Assembly: GCF_039673065.1 (NCBI RefSeq)
Contig: NZ_JBDJKW010000016.1
Span: forward strand, 20,846 to 84,845
Direction: 5' to 3'
Length of the DNA: 64,000 bases
DNA from: Allobosea sp039673065
Lineage (GTDB): Bacteria > Pseudomonadota > Alphaproteobacteria > Rhizobiales > Beijerinckiaceae
The stretch's first letter is position 1, and the number at the start of each line of letters is the position of its first letter. The notes below the pieces were generated by a model. That model had not been told where the DNA came from. It did no database searches and worked only from the letters and a program-made list of their open reading frames with translations. A program made the translations under genes and the position numbers. This document shows positions 39,252 to 46,888 of this stretch, piece after piece.

Positions 39252-39617
39252 ATGGCGAAGCGAGCGAAGGTGGACATCGAGCGCGTCGTGGAGCTGCGCG
39301 AGGGACTGGGCTGGAGCCACAAGCGGATCGCGGAGGCTCTCGGCTGCTCGGAGGGCAGCGTCTCCTGGTGCTGCCTGGTCAACGCCATCGAACGGCCGGG
39401 CGCCCCACCGCGGCCGAGCACGATCAAGCCGGGCGCCGTGATCCAGCGCGGTGCGCATGTCGTGCGCATTTTCTCCGACGAGGAGGACGCCCGCCTGCTC
39501 GCGCTCGAGGCGGAGGGGCTGCGCATCGGCAAGATCGCCAAGGCACTCGGCCGCCGGCCGAATTCCGTGCGTGCCCGCCTCGCCACGCTCGCCCGTCGCG
39601 AGGAGCGCGCGGCATGA
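39252..39617 (+). CDS. HTH phage regulator with two HTH-like modules
   Basis: Protein of 121 aa from the ATG at 39252 (3 nt after the SNase stop). Residues 5-45 hold one HTH (LREGLGWSHKRIAEALGCSE) and residues 70-110 a second (RLLALEAEGLRIGKIAKALG, then RPNSVRARLATLARREE), like GcrA/SANT-type or sigma-like DNA binding. It is coupled to the ASCH gene by ATGA. The target is unknown. Confidence 0.65.
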   Translation: MAKRAKVDIERVVELREGLGWSHKRIAEALGCSEGSVSWCCLVNAIERPGAPPRPSTIKPGAVIQRGAHVVRIFSDEEDARLLALEAEGLRIGKIAKALGRRPNSVRARLATLARREERAA

Positions 39618-40126
39618 TCCTCGACTGCATCACCGTCTGGCAGCCCTGGGCTAGCCTCATCGCGATCCGCGCCAAGCCCTACGAGTTCCGCGGCTGGGTT
39701 CCGCCGAAGGCGATGATCGGGAGGCGCATCGCCATCCATGCCGGCGCGCGGCCGGTGCGCAAGGCGGAGGTCTCCGATCTCCTCGAGCGCCTGCAGGGCC
39801 GCGGCGACGGTCCGCCGCCCTGCCTGTATGCCGCGATCGCCGAGCCCTTCCTGCGCCAGGTGTTGGCCGGGCTGGATGCCAAGGATCTGCCGATCTTCGG
39901 CGAGCCGGCTTTTCGCCTGCCGCTCAGCTCGGTGGTCTGCACCGGGATCCTCGGCCGGCCGAAGCGCGGCGACGACTGCGCCCGGGAGTTCGGCTTCGAC
40001 GCGGCGAACGACCGCGACCGCGACGGCGCTTTCAACTGGGGCTGGCCGCTGACCGCTATCGAGGAGGTGCTGCCGCCTTCGCCGGCACGCGGGGCGCAGG
40101 GCTTCTGGAAGTGGACCGAAGCATGA
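39614..40126 (+). CDS. ASCH-domain protein
   Basis: Protein of 170 aa. The ASCH (PUA-like) signature is at the N-terminus: ITVWQPWASLIAIRAKPYEF, then GRRIAIHAGARPVRK. The C-terminal half has the matching strands (GAFNWGWPLTAIEEVLP, then ARGAQGFWKWTEA). ASCH domains bind RNA or act on modified nucleosides such as N4-acetylcytidine. No catalytic triad could be confirmed by eye. It is the last gene of this plus-strand run; a small minus-strand gene follows. Confidence 0.8.
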   Translation: MILDCITVWQPWASLIAIRAKPYEFRGWVPPKAMIGRRIAIHAGARPVRKAEVSDLLERLQGRGDGPPPCLYAAIAEPFLRQVLAGLDAKDLPIFGEPAFRLPLSSVVCTGILGRPKRGDDCAREFGFDAANDRDRDGAFNWGWPLTAIEEVLPPSPARGAQGFWKWTEA

Positions 40127-40137
40127 AACAGGGCCGG

Positions 40138-40404
40138 TTACTGTCTGTGCATGCCCTTCGCACGCAGCTGCTCGACCTGCAGAAGCGCGTGAACCACGAG
40201 GCCGAGCGCGGCGTCGATGACGACGTCGGAGACTTCCGGCGCCACGTTCACCAGGGCTGCACGGAGCGAGCCGTCATTGTCCGGCACTCTGTCTGCCATG
40301 CTGAAAACCTGCATCGCAAGCGCGGCAACAGATGTCGCCAAAGCGACACTGGCGATCTGCACCGCGTTTTCTTGCCAGCCCGCGGGCATCGATTCGCTGC
40401 TCAT
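40138..40404 (-). CDS. Small protein of unknown function, convergent to the ASCH gene
   Basis: Frame of 88 aa on the minus strand (ENAVQIASVALATSVAALAM, then LRAALVNVAPEVSDVVIDAA). Codon third positions are G/C-rich in this frame, as expected for a real gene here, and the plus-strand alternative has shadow composition. It has one hydrophobic helix. The start is uncertain (ATG 40404 or 40389). It is the only minus-strand gene in the right arm and sits divergent to the AAA+ gene. Confidence 0.5.
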   Translation of the reverse strand: MSSESMPAGWQENAVQIASVALATSVAALAMQVFSMADRVPDNDGSLRAALVNVAPEVSDVVIDAALGLVVHALLQVEQLRAKGMHRQ

Positions 40405-40451
40405 CGAATCAGGCTGCCACGCCCTGACGCCGGCCGCAAACGGATCGGCTG

Positions 40452-41807
40452 ATGGCGAAGAAGCACAAGGCACCGCCCCTGAAGATCCCGAGGAGCCAGA
40501 TGAGCAAGTTCGACATCAAGCCAAGCAAGATAATGATCGGCACCCCCGGGACACCGGGCTTCACGGAGGTTCGGCTCGACGCCGAGCAGGTCCATGGCCC
40601 GGCGGCGGGCTGCACCTGCGAGCTCTGCAGGCCACAGTCGAGCACGCGCGGTGGCGGGGACGGCGGGTCGGACCGGCGGTCGTCCTACGAGGAATTCAGA
40701 CGATCCATGCTAAGAGAGATCTCGCGGTCCGCTGGCATATCCTTCGAGTTAGCCATTTCCCGAGAGGGCAGTGACGGGCAGTCGGCAGAATCCGCCGCCT
40801 ACCGTGCGGCGCGCAAGCAGGTCGAGAAATACCTGCTCACCGCCGAGCTCGACGTCGCCTGGGACGACGTCGTCGGAAACGAGGCGGCCCGCGCGGCGCT
40901 GGTCGAGGCGATCGAAGCGCCAAGGCTTCATGCCGAGCTCTATGCCCATTACGGCCAGAGGCCGCTCAAAGGCGTTCTGCTCTACGGCCCGCCGGGCTGC
41001 GGCAAGACCATGTTCGCCAGGGCGGCCGCCTCGGTGATCGGCAGGCTCCATGGCAAGGCGGCCGAGCTCGTCAAGATCAACGGGCCCGAAATCCAGAGTC
41101 CCTATGTCGGCGTCACCGAGCAGACGATCCGCGACATCTTCGCCTTCGCGCGGCTCTACGCGAAGGAGAAGGGCCACCCGCTGACGATCTTCATCGACGA
41201 GGCCGACGCGATCCTGCCCGCCCGCGACGGGCGCAGCGCGCCCTGGCACGCGAGCAACGTCGCGGCATTCCTCGCGGAGATGGACGGGCTCGAGGCTTCC
41301 GGCGCCTTCGTCATCTTGGCGACGAACCGGCCCGACGCGATCGACGCCGCCCTGCTGCGCGACGGCCGCTGCGACCGGAAGATCAGGGTCGAGCGGCCGA
41401 CCCGCGAGGCCGCGCGCCAGATCCTGTCGCGCGGCTTCGCCGGCGCGCCTCTGGCCGGTGGCCAGGACGAGCTCGAGGCCGTGACGGATGCCGCCCTCGC
41501 GGCTTTCTACAGTCCCTCCCGCGTGCTTGGGAACGTCCGGACCGGCCGCGGCAAGGACGCGAGCGACTATCCGCTGCATCTGGCGAGGATCGTCAACGGC
41601 GCCATGCTCGTCGGCATCGTCGAGCGCGCGAAGGGCATCGCCTTCCGCCGCGACCTTGCCGCCGGCGTCCGCACCGGCATCGCCCCGGCCGATGTCGTGG
41701 CGGCGGTCGACGAGGTCGAGCGCGAGAATAAGGGGCTCGACCACAGCCACGCCGTGATGGAGTTCATCCAGACGATCGGCGAGCAGCTCGGGGAGACCGT
41801 CCATTGA
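40452..41807 (+). CDS. AAA+ ATPase, Cdc48/proteasomal-ATPase-like unfoldase
   Basis: Protein of 451 aa. One AAA+ module: Walker A GPPGCGKT (residues 179-186), Walker B IFIDEAD (246-252), sensor 1 ATNRPDAID, and an arginine-finger-like DGRCDRKIRVERP. The pore-loop region before the second strand (GPEIQSPYVGVTEQTIRDIF) is typical of substrate-threading unfoldases. An N-terminal cysteine cluster (CTCELC, residues 54-59) may bind zinc. It is followed by a 77-aa gene and a J-domain gene, forming a chaperone-like cassette. No protease domain is fused, so it may feed a host protease or remodel a complex. Confidence 0.87.
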   Translation: MAKKHKAPPLKIPRSQMSKFDIKPSKIMIGTPGTPGFTEVRLDAEQVHGPAAGCTCELCRPQSSTRGGGDGGSDRRSSYEEFRRSMLREISRSAGISFELAISREGSDGQSAESAAYRAARKQVEKYLLTAELDVAWDDVVGNEAARAALVEAIEAPRLHAELYAHYGQRPLKGVLLYGPPGCGKTMFARAAASVIGRLHGKAAELVKINGPEIQSPYVGVTEQTIRDIFAFARLYAKEKGHPLTIFIDEADAILPARDGRSAPWHASNVAAFLAEMDGLEASGAFVILATNRPDAIDAALLRDGRCDRKIRVERPTREAARQILSRGFAGAPLAGGQDELEAVTDAALAAFYSPSRVLGNVRTGRGKDASDYPLHLARIVNGAMLVGIVERAKGIAFRRDLAAGVRTGIAPADVVAAVDEVERENKGLDHSHAVMEFIQTIGEQLGETVH

Positions 41808-42037
41808 CCACCCGGGCCGAGCACATGGCCTGGTGCAAACAGCGCGCGCTCCTCGACATCGACTGCGGCGCCCTCGCCGGTGCGGTCGCGAGCCTGCTGA
41901 ACGATATGACGAAGCACCCGGAGACCAGGCAGATCGCCCTGCTGCCGACGACCAAATTGCTCATGGCGGACGGCCTGCGACTCGCACTTTCTGGCGACGC
42001 TGCGGGCTTGCGTCGATGGGTAGAGGGCTTCGCATGA
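41804..42037 (+). CDS. Small protein between AAA+ and J-domain genes
   Basis: Protein of 77 aa (MTTRAEHMAWCKQRALLDID, then LAGAVASLLNDMTKHPETRQ). It starts with a TTG that overlaps the AAA+ TGA (TTGA); an ATG at 41825 is a possible alternative. The stop overlaps the J-domain gene start by 4 nt. It may be an adaptor for the unfoldase, judged from position only. Confidence 0.55.
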   Translation: MTTRAEHMAWCKQRALLDIDCGALAGAVASLLNDMTKHPETRQIALLPTTKLLMADGLRLALSGDAAGLRRWVEGFA

Positions 42038-42606
42038 CCGTCCCGTTCCCGCTCGTATGGCCCATTGGATTCCCCCGCGCGAAGAGCCGGCGCTCTTCCC
42101 AGTTCAAGACCAGCCTCGCCGGAGCGCTGAAGAACGTGCAGGGCAGCCTCCGGCTGTTCGGGAGCGACAGCGGCCGCGCCGTTACGAACGTGGTGATCTC
42201 GTCGAACGTCTCGCTGGGCCAGCAGCGGCCGGCAGATCCCGGCGTCGCGGTCTGGTTCAGCTGGGACGGCGAGCAGCGATGCTTCGCCGTCGACCTCTAC
42301 GCCAAGCCCGAGGAAAACCTACAGGCCATCCATCATGTGCTCGAGGCGCGCCGAACCGAGATGCGTCACGCCGGCGTGTTCATGGCCAAGGCCGCGATGG
42401 AGGGGTTTGCCGCTGCGCTACCGGCGCCGAGGGCGAAGACCTGGTGCGATGTCCTGAAGGTCAATGAGACGGACGATCTGACGACGATCGAGACCGCCTA
42501 TCGCCGCCTCGCGGCCGAGCGGCACCCTGACCGCGGCGGGTCGGACGCGATGATGGCCGAGCTGAACGCGGCTCGAGATCAGGCCAGGAAGGCGAAGTCC
42601 AGCTAG
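42034..42606 (+). CDS. J-domain (DnaJ-like) protein
   Basis: Protein of 190 aa. The C-terminal 60 residues form a J domain (TWCDVLKVNETDDLTTIETA, then AYRRLAAERHPDRGGSDAMM with the essential HPD motif), which stimulates host DnaK. Residues 1-130 form an unknown N-terminal domain (ISSNVSLGQQRPADPGVAVW and GEQRCFAVDLYAKPEENLQA). A C-terminal J domain is a class III layout. It is coupled to the AAA+ cassette. It may deliver a substrate to DnaK, an inference from the domain. Confidence 0.85.
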   Translation: MTVPFPLVWPIGFPRAKSRRSSQFKTSLAGALKNVQGSLRLFGSDSGRAVTNVVISSNVSLGQQRPADPGVAVWFSWDGEQRCFAVDLYAKPEENLQAIHHVLEARRTEMRHAGVFMAKAAMEGFAAALPAPRAKTWCDVLKVNETDDLTTIETAYRRLAAERHPDRGGSDAMMAELNAARDQARKAKSS

Positions 42607-42615
42607 CGCGACGAC

Positions 42616-42637
42616 GGCCGAACCTCGCGGTTCGGCC
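42616..42637 (+). terminator. GC-rich hairpin, possible terminator of AAA+/J-domain cassette
   Basis: Perfect 9-bp stem (GGCCGAACC at 42616-42624 and GGTTCGGCC at 42629-42637, TCGC loop) lies 10 nt after the J-domain stop. It has no T tract, so it may instead pause RNA polymerase or stabilise the mRNA end. Confidence 0.35.
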
Positions 42638-42745
42638 AGGCGGGAGAGCTTGCCGGCAACCCGCCTCGATGGAGCGAAATCTCATCGGCCGCCGCGGCGG
42701 CCGAAGCCGCATCTCAGAGGCGGCGATTCCCGAGGTGAAAACAAG

Positions 42746-43543
42746 ATGGAAGCCGTGCGTCCGGTCAGTCCTCTGGCCGGCTATGTGGGAGGCAAGCGCC
42801 AGCTTGCGAGAACAATCATCGAACGGATCGGCGCGATTGAGCACACGCTCTACGCCGAACCCTTCGTCGGAATGGGCGGGGTCTTCCTGCGTCGACCGGC
42901 GCGGCCGAAGGTCGAAGCCATCAACGACTATTCGCGCGATGTCGCGATCTTCTTCCGAATCCTGCAGCGCCATCACCAGGCGTTCCTGGACATGCTCAAG
43001 TGGCAGGTGGCGAGCCGCGCCGAGTTCGAACGCCTGAACGCTCAGGATCCTGAGACGCTGACCGACCTCGAACGGGCGGCACGCTTTCTCTACCTTCAGC
43101 GCCTGTCTTTCGGCGGCAAGGTCAGCAGCAGGACGTTCGGGATCGCCACCACATCGAGCTCGCGTTTCGACATTACGCGCCTGGCTCCTCTGCTCGAGGC
43201 GGCGCACGAGCGCCTCGCTGGCGTCTGGATCGATTGCTTGCCCTGGGCGGACTTCATCGCCCGCTGGGATCGGCCCGGCACCCTGTTTTACCTCGATCCG
43301 CCCTATTGGGGGACCGAAAGCTATTACGGCAAGCTGCTTTTCGCGCGCGAGGAGTTCGCCGCTATTGCCAGCGCGCTCCGGGGCCTGCAGGGCCGCTTCA
43401 TTCTGTCGATCAACGATGTGCCGGAGATCCGGGACATGTTCGCCTGGGCACGGATCGAGCCCGTCGACCTCAGCTACTTCGTCGCCGGCAGCCGCAAGCT
43501 GAAGCCGGCGCGCGAGCTCATCATCACCGACCGGAGATCCTGA
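42746..43543 (+). CDS. Second D12-class DNA adenine methyltransferase
   Basis: Protein of 265 aa from the ATG at 42746 (GAGGTGA upstream). Motif I: SPLAGYVGGKRQLARTIIER and YAEPFVGMGGVFLRR; motif IV: FYLDPPYWGTESYYG; a target-recognition region lies between (residues 90-170). It differs from the first Dam-like enzyme (20448-21323), so it is not a duplication. It shares the D12 signature of phage Dam enzymes. It follows the AAA+ cassette and precedes the DUF4326 gene. Confidence 0.9.
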   Translation: MEAVRPVSPLAGYVGGKRQLARTIIERIGAIEHTLYAEPFVGMGGVFLRRPARPKVEAINDYSRDVAIFFRILQRHHQAFLDMLKWQVASRAEFERLNAQDPETLTDLERAARFLYLQRLSFGGKVSSRTFGIATTSSSRFDITRLAPLLEAAHERLAGVWIDCLPWADFIARWDRPGTLFYLDPPYWGTESYYGKLLFAREEFAAIASALRGLQGRFILSINDVPEIRDMFAWARIEPVDLSYFVAGSRKLKPARELIITDRRS

Positions 43544-43544
43544 C

Positions 43545-44105
43545 ATGAGCTACGGCAGACGCGAGCAGCGCAGCCGCAAGCCCGGCGCCGTCCACTCCAA
43601 GTCCGCGATCTATGTCGGCCGGGGTCGCGGCGCCGCCGGTCGCTGGGGCAATCCGTTCAGGGCCGCAGGGCCTGCCGCGATGGCGTTCGCCCAGCTGCAC
43701 AAGGCCGAACACTACCGGGGTCTGCAATGGGCCGCGACGCGGCTCTACGCGCTCTGGGTCGCCGGCTCGCTCGCGACGCTGCCGGCGGCGATAGCCGCGG
43801 CGGCCTCTGCCGAGCTGAAGGCGTTGGGGGACCCGGCGCCGCCGACCGTCGAGGAAATCCGCAGAGCCTTCCTCGGCGCCGCTGGCGGCCGCGACGTCTC
43901 GTGCTGGTGCGCCGCTTCGGTCGACTGCCATGGCGATGTGATCCTCGCTATCGCCGGCGGCTGGTTACCCCAGGCGGCGATCGGAGACACGCCACTCTTT
44001 CCGAGTGGGTTTCGTGTCGAACGGCGAAAGGACGTGACCAGGCGCGCCGAGCGCGCCTTGCTCTCTCCGGTTCAGCGGATGCGCTGGCCGAACTGGAACC
44101 GGTGA
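43545..44105 (+). CDS. DUF4326 domain protein
   Basis: Protein of 186 aa. The family opening is clear (VHSKSAIYVGRGRGAAGRWG, then NPF) and the C-terminal Cys pair is present (GGRDVSCWCAASVDCHGDVI), as in DUF4326 proteins found in phages and mobile elements. The Cys/His cluster may bind zinc. The function of the family is unknown. It is just before the integrase and is probably part of the rightward block. Confidence 0.82.
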   Translation: MSYGRREQRSRKPGAVHSKSAIYVGRGRGAAGRWGNPFRAAGPAAMAFAQLHKAEHYRGLQWAATRLYALWVAGSLATLPAAIAAAASAELKALGDPAPPTVEEIRRAFLGAAGGRDVSCWCAASVDCHGDVILAIAGGWLPQAAIGDTPLFPSGFRVERRKDVTRRAERALLSPVQRMRWPNWNR

Positions 44106-44165
44106 AGATCGTGCAGCGTGGCGGGAAACGCGACGCCATGGCATAGTCAGCGCGGAGGGCTGGCC

Positions 44166-45440
44166 ATGGCATCGATGCAGAAGCGCACATGGACGAGCGC
44201 GAGCGGCGAAGAAAAGGTCGCTTGGCGCGTGGTCTATGCCGACCAGAGCGGTCGAACCAGGACGCGGCAGTTCAAGAAGCAGTCGGACGCCAAGGCGTTC
44301 AGGAACACAGTCACATCGGCCGTTGCCACCGGGACGCACGTCCATGACCGGGACACCATCACCGTCGCTGCTGCGGGCGATATCTGGTTGAAGGCGACGC
44401 TCGCAGGTCGGGACGGCCGGGCGCCTGTCGAGGAACGGACTTACGATACCTATAGGGACGTCTTCGAGAACCACATCCGACCGCGGCTGGGCGGCGTAAA
44501 GCTAACCAAGCTCTCGCGCGCGGCGATCGCCGCCTATCGTGACCAGATGCTCGAGGACGGAGTGAGCCGCTTCCGGACGAAGCGCGCTCTCAGCTACCTT
44601 GGAGCGTTGCTCGGCGAAGCCCAGAGCCGCGAGCTCGTGGCGGTCAACAACGCGCGGGACGTTAGGGTCGTCACCCGCACGCGTGACATGGACGAGGAGG
44701 ATGAGCGCGTCTCGGTGCCATCGATCGAGCAGGTCCGCGACCTGGTGGACCGTGCGCGGCTGTGGAGCAAGGCGCCACCTGCCATCGTCATACGCGGCCG
44801 CATCACGGCGAACCCGCGCTTCAAGGTGGAGCGCGGGCGAATGCTGTACATGCTGATCCGCACAGCGATCGCCACCGGCATGCGCATCTCGGAGCTGCTG
44901 GGCTTGCCGCGCAGCAAAGTCGATCTCAATGCCGGCACGATCACGGTTTCGCAGCGGCTGTCCCAGAAGGGACGGCTCGGCAAGCCGAAGTCCCGGGCGG
45001 GCTACAGGACTATAGAGATACCGGCCGAGCTGGTGCGCGAGCTGCGCGAGTGGATCCTGCAACGTCCGAAGGGGGATCTGGATCTGGTGTTCCCGAACGC
45101 CTCGGGCGGAGCCGAGGGGTACGGAAATTTCCGGCGTCGGTTCTGGATACCCCTGCTCCGCAGCATCGGAGCGGCCCGCGTCGTCCCGGGCGACAATGAC
45201 GACGATGTCGGGATCGATGCCGACTTCACCCTGCACTCGCTCAGGCACTTTCACGCCTCGCAATACATCAGCAGCGGCGCCACCCCTCTCGATGTGATGA
45301 CCCGCATGGGCCATTCGTCGATCCAGGTGACGTTCGACGTCTATGGCCACCTCTTCCAGGACGAGCAGGCGAAGGCCCGCCGGCGTGGCCATGTCGAATC
45401 GATGGAGCAGCTCCTGTTCGGCCGAACAGACAAGCCATGA
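44166..45440 (+). CDS. Tyrosine site-specific integrase
   Basis: Protein of 424 aa from the ATG at 44166. Residues 1-60 form an arm-binding-type N-terminus (ASGEEKVAWRVVYADQSGRT); residues 75-160 form a core-binding SAM-like domain (TYDTYRDVFENHIRPRLGGV). The catalytic domain has Arg (ATGMRISELLGL), HxxR (LHSLRHFHASQ), the second His (RMGHSSIQVT) and the nucleophile Tyr (FDVYGHLFQDE). It ends 115 nt before the tRNA-Thr 3' fragment, the usual int-att arrangement for tRNA-integrating phages. Confidence 0.96.
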   Translation: MASMQKRTWTSASGEEKVAWRVVYADQSGRTRTRQFKKQSDAKAFRNTVTSAVATGTHVHDRDTITVAAAGDIWLKATLAGRDGRAPVEERTYDTYRDVFENHIRPRLGGVKLTKLSRAAIAAYRDQMLEDGVSRFRTKRALSYLGALLGEAQSRELVAVNNARDVRVVTRTRDMDEEDERVSVPSIEQVRDLVDRARLWSKAPPAIVIRGRITANPRFKVERGRMLYMLIRTAIATGMRISELLGLPRSKVDLNAGTITVSQRLSQKGRLGKPKSRAGYRTIEIPAELVRELREWILQRPKGDLDLVFPNASGGAEGYGNFRRRFWIPLLRSIGAARVVPGDNDDDVGIDADFTLHSLRHFHASQYISSGATPLDVMTRMGHSSIQVTFDVYGHLFQDEQAKARRRGHVESMEQLLFGRTDKP

Positions 45441-45555
45441 GCACCCTCGGCAGGCCGCATGAGCCTGCCGGGCCCCGTTGCGGGCCTGTACAAATTCTGT
45501 ACATAGGAGCGAATTTCGCGGGTAAGCAGCTGATTTAGCGTCCTGCCGCGACAGT

Positions 45556-45600
45556 TTTGTAAACCGAAGGTCGGGAGTTCGATCCTCTCCGCCGGCACCA
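45556..45600 (+). repeat. Right attachment site: 3' half of a tRNA-Thr(TGT) gene
   Basis: From the anticodon loop on, the sequence folds as a tRNA 3' half: loop TTTGTAA with anticodon TGT (45558-45560), 5-nt variable region, T arm GGGAG-TTCGATC-CTCTC, acceptor strand CGCCGGC, discriminator A and CCA. No 5' partner (expected GCCGGCG acceptor strand) is found upstream, so this is the copy left by integration; the complete gene should be at the left prophage end. Possible Int-arm words TGTACA occur at 45487-45492 and 45498-45503. Confidence 0.82.
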
Positions 45601-45741
45601 TGCTCTTCCCAGAGTGACGCGTCGCAGCGCGGGCGCCGTTGTCGCACCCGGGCGCCGCCGGGCCCGCTTCTCGCCGCATTGCGGTTGTTCCTGATTGCCT
45701 GGGCGGGGGAATCGCCCGCCCGGAACCAGGGACGAAACCGC

Positions 45742-46161
45742 ATGATTGATCTCGCTCAGACCCTGCGCCACGCGTTGCCCCGCCGGCTGGCTTTCGCCGG
45801 CGTCGTGATGGCGGCGGCCATGTCACCCGCAATTTCGCCCGCGTCTGCGGCCGACGATTTCAATCTCACCTACCATGTCGAGCGCAGCGACGCCGACAAG
45901 CTCAGCCTCGACGACTGTGCCGCGGTGGCGGAGAAGGAGGCCGGCATTGCGGGGTACGCGATCGCGGCGCAGCGCTTTCCCGGCCAGCTCGTCGTGCTCA
46001 GCGGCGGCACGCCGCGCGTCGGCGCGCTGACGGTCTACTGCATCGCGGTCGAGGACAAGACGGTCTCGGTCGTGCAGGGCACGGACTATACCGGCAAGAA
46101 GGGCCGCCTGGCCGAACTCGCCGACGCGATCCATCTCGGTATGACCAAGGCGGCCAAGTAG
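45742..46161 (+). CDS. Small exported host protein (DUF6180-like)
   Basis: Protein of 139 aa from the ATG at 45742. A signal peptide (RLAFAGVVMAAAMSPAISPA, with cleavage near SPASA-ADD) leads into a small periplasmic domain (NLTYHVERSDADKLSLDDCA, then TVYCIAVEDKTVSVVQGTDY) with two Cys that may form a disulfide. It resembles the DUF6180 family of Hyphomicrobiales. It is the first host gene after the attachment site. Confidence 0.7.
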   Translation: MIDLAQTLRHALPRRLAFAGVVMAAAMSPAISPASAADDFNLTYHVERSDADKLSLDDCAAVAEKEAGIAGYAIAAQRFPGQLVVLSGGTPRVGALTVYCIAVEDKTVSVVQGTDYTGKKGRLAELADAIHLGMTKAAK

Positions 46162-46284
46162 CGGGCGTCCAGCGGGCATCGAGCCCGCATTTGCACAGTC
46201 GGGCGGCGGGACGCGGCCGCCACGGGTTGAAACCGGGGCGGGGCATGCGGCTTAATGCGCCGCTTCACAGCAAGGAGGAACCCG

Positions 46285-46491
46285 ATGCGACTGGCGCTCG
46301 CCATCATCACTCTGGCCCTGGCCGGCTGCACCAGCACGAGCACGCCGCCGGAGGCGCAACGCCCGGCCGGCAACTACACGGTCGGCACCGCCCATTGCTC
46401 GAAGTTCAGTTGGGGCACCGCGCAGATGGCCGAGTGCCTGGAGAAGGCGGCGCAGAGCCAGGCCACGCTGTCGGACGCCGGCAACGGCTGA
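46285..46491 (+). CDS. Small lipoprotein
   Basis: Protein of 68 aa from the ATG at 46285 with a perfect AGGAGG 8 nt upstream. The N-terminus is a lipoprotein signal (MRLALAIITLALAGCTSTST) with lipobox LAGC, so Cys15 should be lipidated. The remaining 53 residues contain two Cys (TAHCSKFSW, AECLEKA). Function unknown. Confidence 0.7.
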   Translation: MRLALAIITLALAGCTSTSTPPEAQRPAGNYTVGTAHCSKFSWGTAQMAECLEKAAQSQATLSDAGNG

Positions 46492-46544
46492 TCGCCGCCG
46501 GCCGCAGGTGCGGGGCCTCGCCCGGCCACAGGCCGGAAAAGCGC

Positions 46545-46573
46545 TTGGCGCGCGCGCCATAGCATTGTATGAA
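46545..46573 (+). promoter_or_regulatory. Candidate promoter upstream of secE
   Basis: TTGGCG (46545-46550) and TATGAA (46568-46573) are 17 bp apart, about 110 nt before secE. Match to the vegetative consensus is moderate. If used, it would let secE-nusG be expressed independently of any promoter on the far side of the prophage. Confidence 0.4.
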
Positions 46574-46685
46574 GCCAAGGATGACGGCGCGCGGCTCCCT
46601 GAGCCCCGCGCCGCGAATCTTTCAGGATGGTCGATTCGCCGTGTCCGCGGCCGATGGCGACGTCCGGAACGAGGTGACCGGCGCG

Positions 46686-46874
46686 ATGGCGAAGACGAAT
46701 CCCTTCCAGTTCCTGCAGGAAGTGCGCAACGAAGGCGCCAAGGTCACGTGGCCCTCGCGTCGCGAGACGCTGATCACCACCGGCCTCGTCCTGCTGATGG
46801 TCCTGGTCTCCAGCCTGTTCTTCCTCTTCACCGACACCGTGATCCGCTGGGTGCTCGGTCTCTTCCTCGGCTGA
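46686..46874 (+). CDS. secE: Preprotein translocase subunit SecE
   Basis: Protein of 62 aa from the ATG at 46686. The conserved amphipathic helix (NPFQFLQEVRNEGAKVTWPS, with the KVTWPSRRE motif) is followed by one transmembrane helix (TTGLVLLMVLVSSLFFLFTD), the short bacterial SecE form. It clamps SecY in the translocon. The gene precedes nusG, the universal order. Confidence 0.95.
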   Translation: MAKTNPFQFLQEVRNEGAKVTWPSRRETLITTGLVLLMVLVSSLFFLFTDTVIRWVLGLFLG

Positions 46875-46888
46875 ACGGAACCAAGAAC

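Larger units (their letters stand above)
1..45600. mobile_element. Prophage (right-hand 45.6 kb), lambda-like head and Mu-like contractile tail
   Basis: A continuous set of phage genes runs from the window edge to a tyrosine integrase, which is followed by a 3' tRNA-Thr fragment. Head, packaging and tail genes are on the minus strand, the immunity region is at 31.9-33.1 kb, and accessory genes are on the plus strand. The left end and the lysis genes are not in the window. The structural frames all look intact, so the element may be functional. This is inferred from the sequence; inducibility cannot be judged. Confidence 0.95.

Noticed and set aside
40111..40452. 113-codon plus-strand frame after the ASCH gene
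   Set aside because: Composition is shadow-like (His/Arg-rich), while the minus-strand frame at 40138-40404 has coding-like third positions.
45440..45600. Complete tRNA gene at the attachment site
   Set aside because: Only the 3' half folds; no GCCGGCG acceptor strand, D arm or matching anticodon stem lies upstream.
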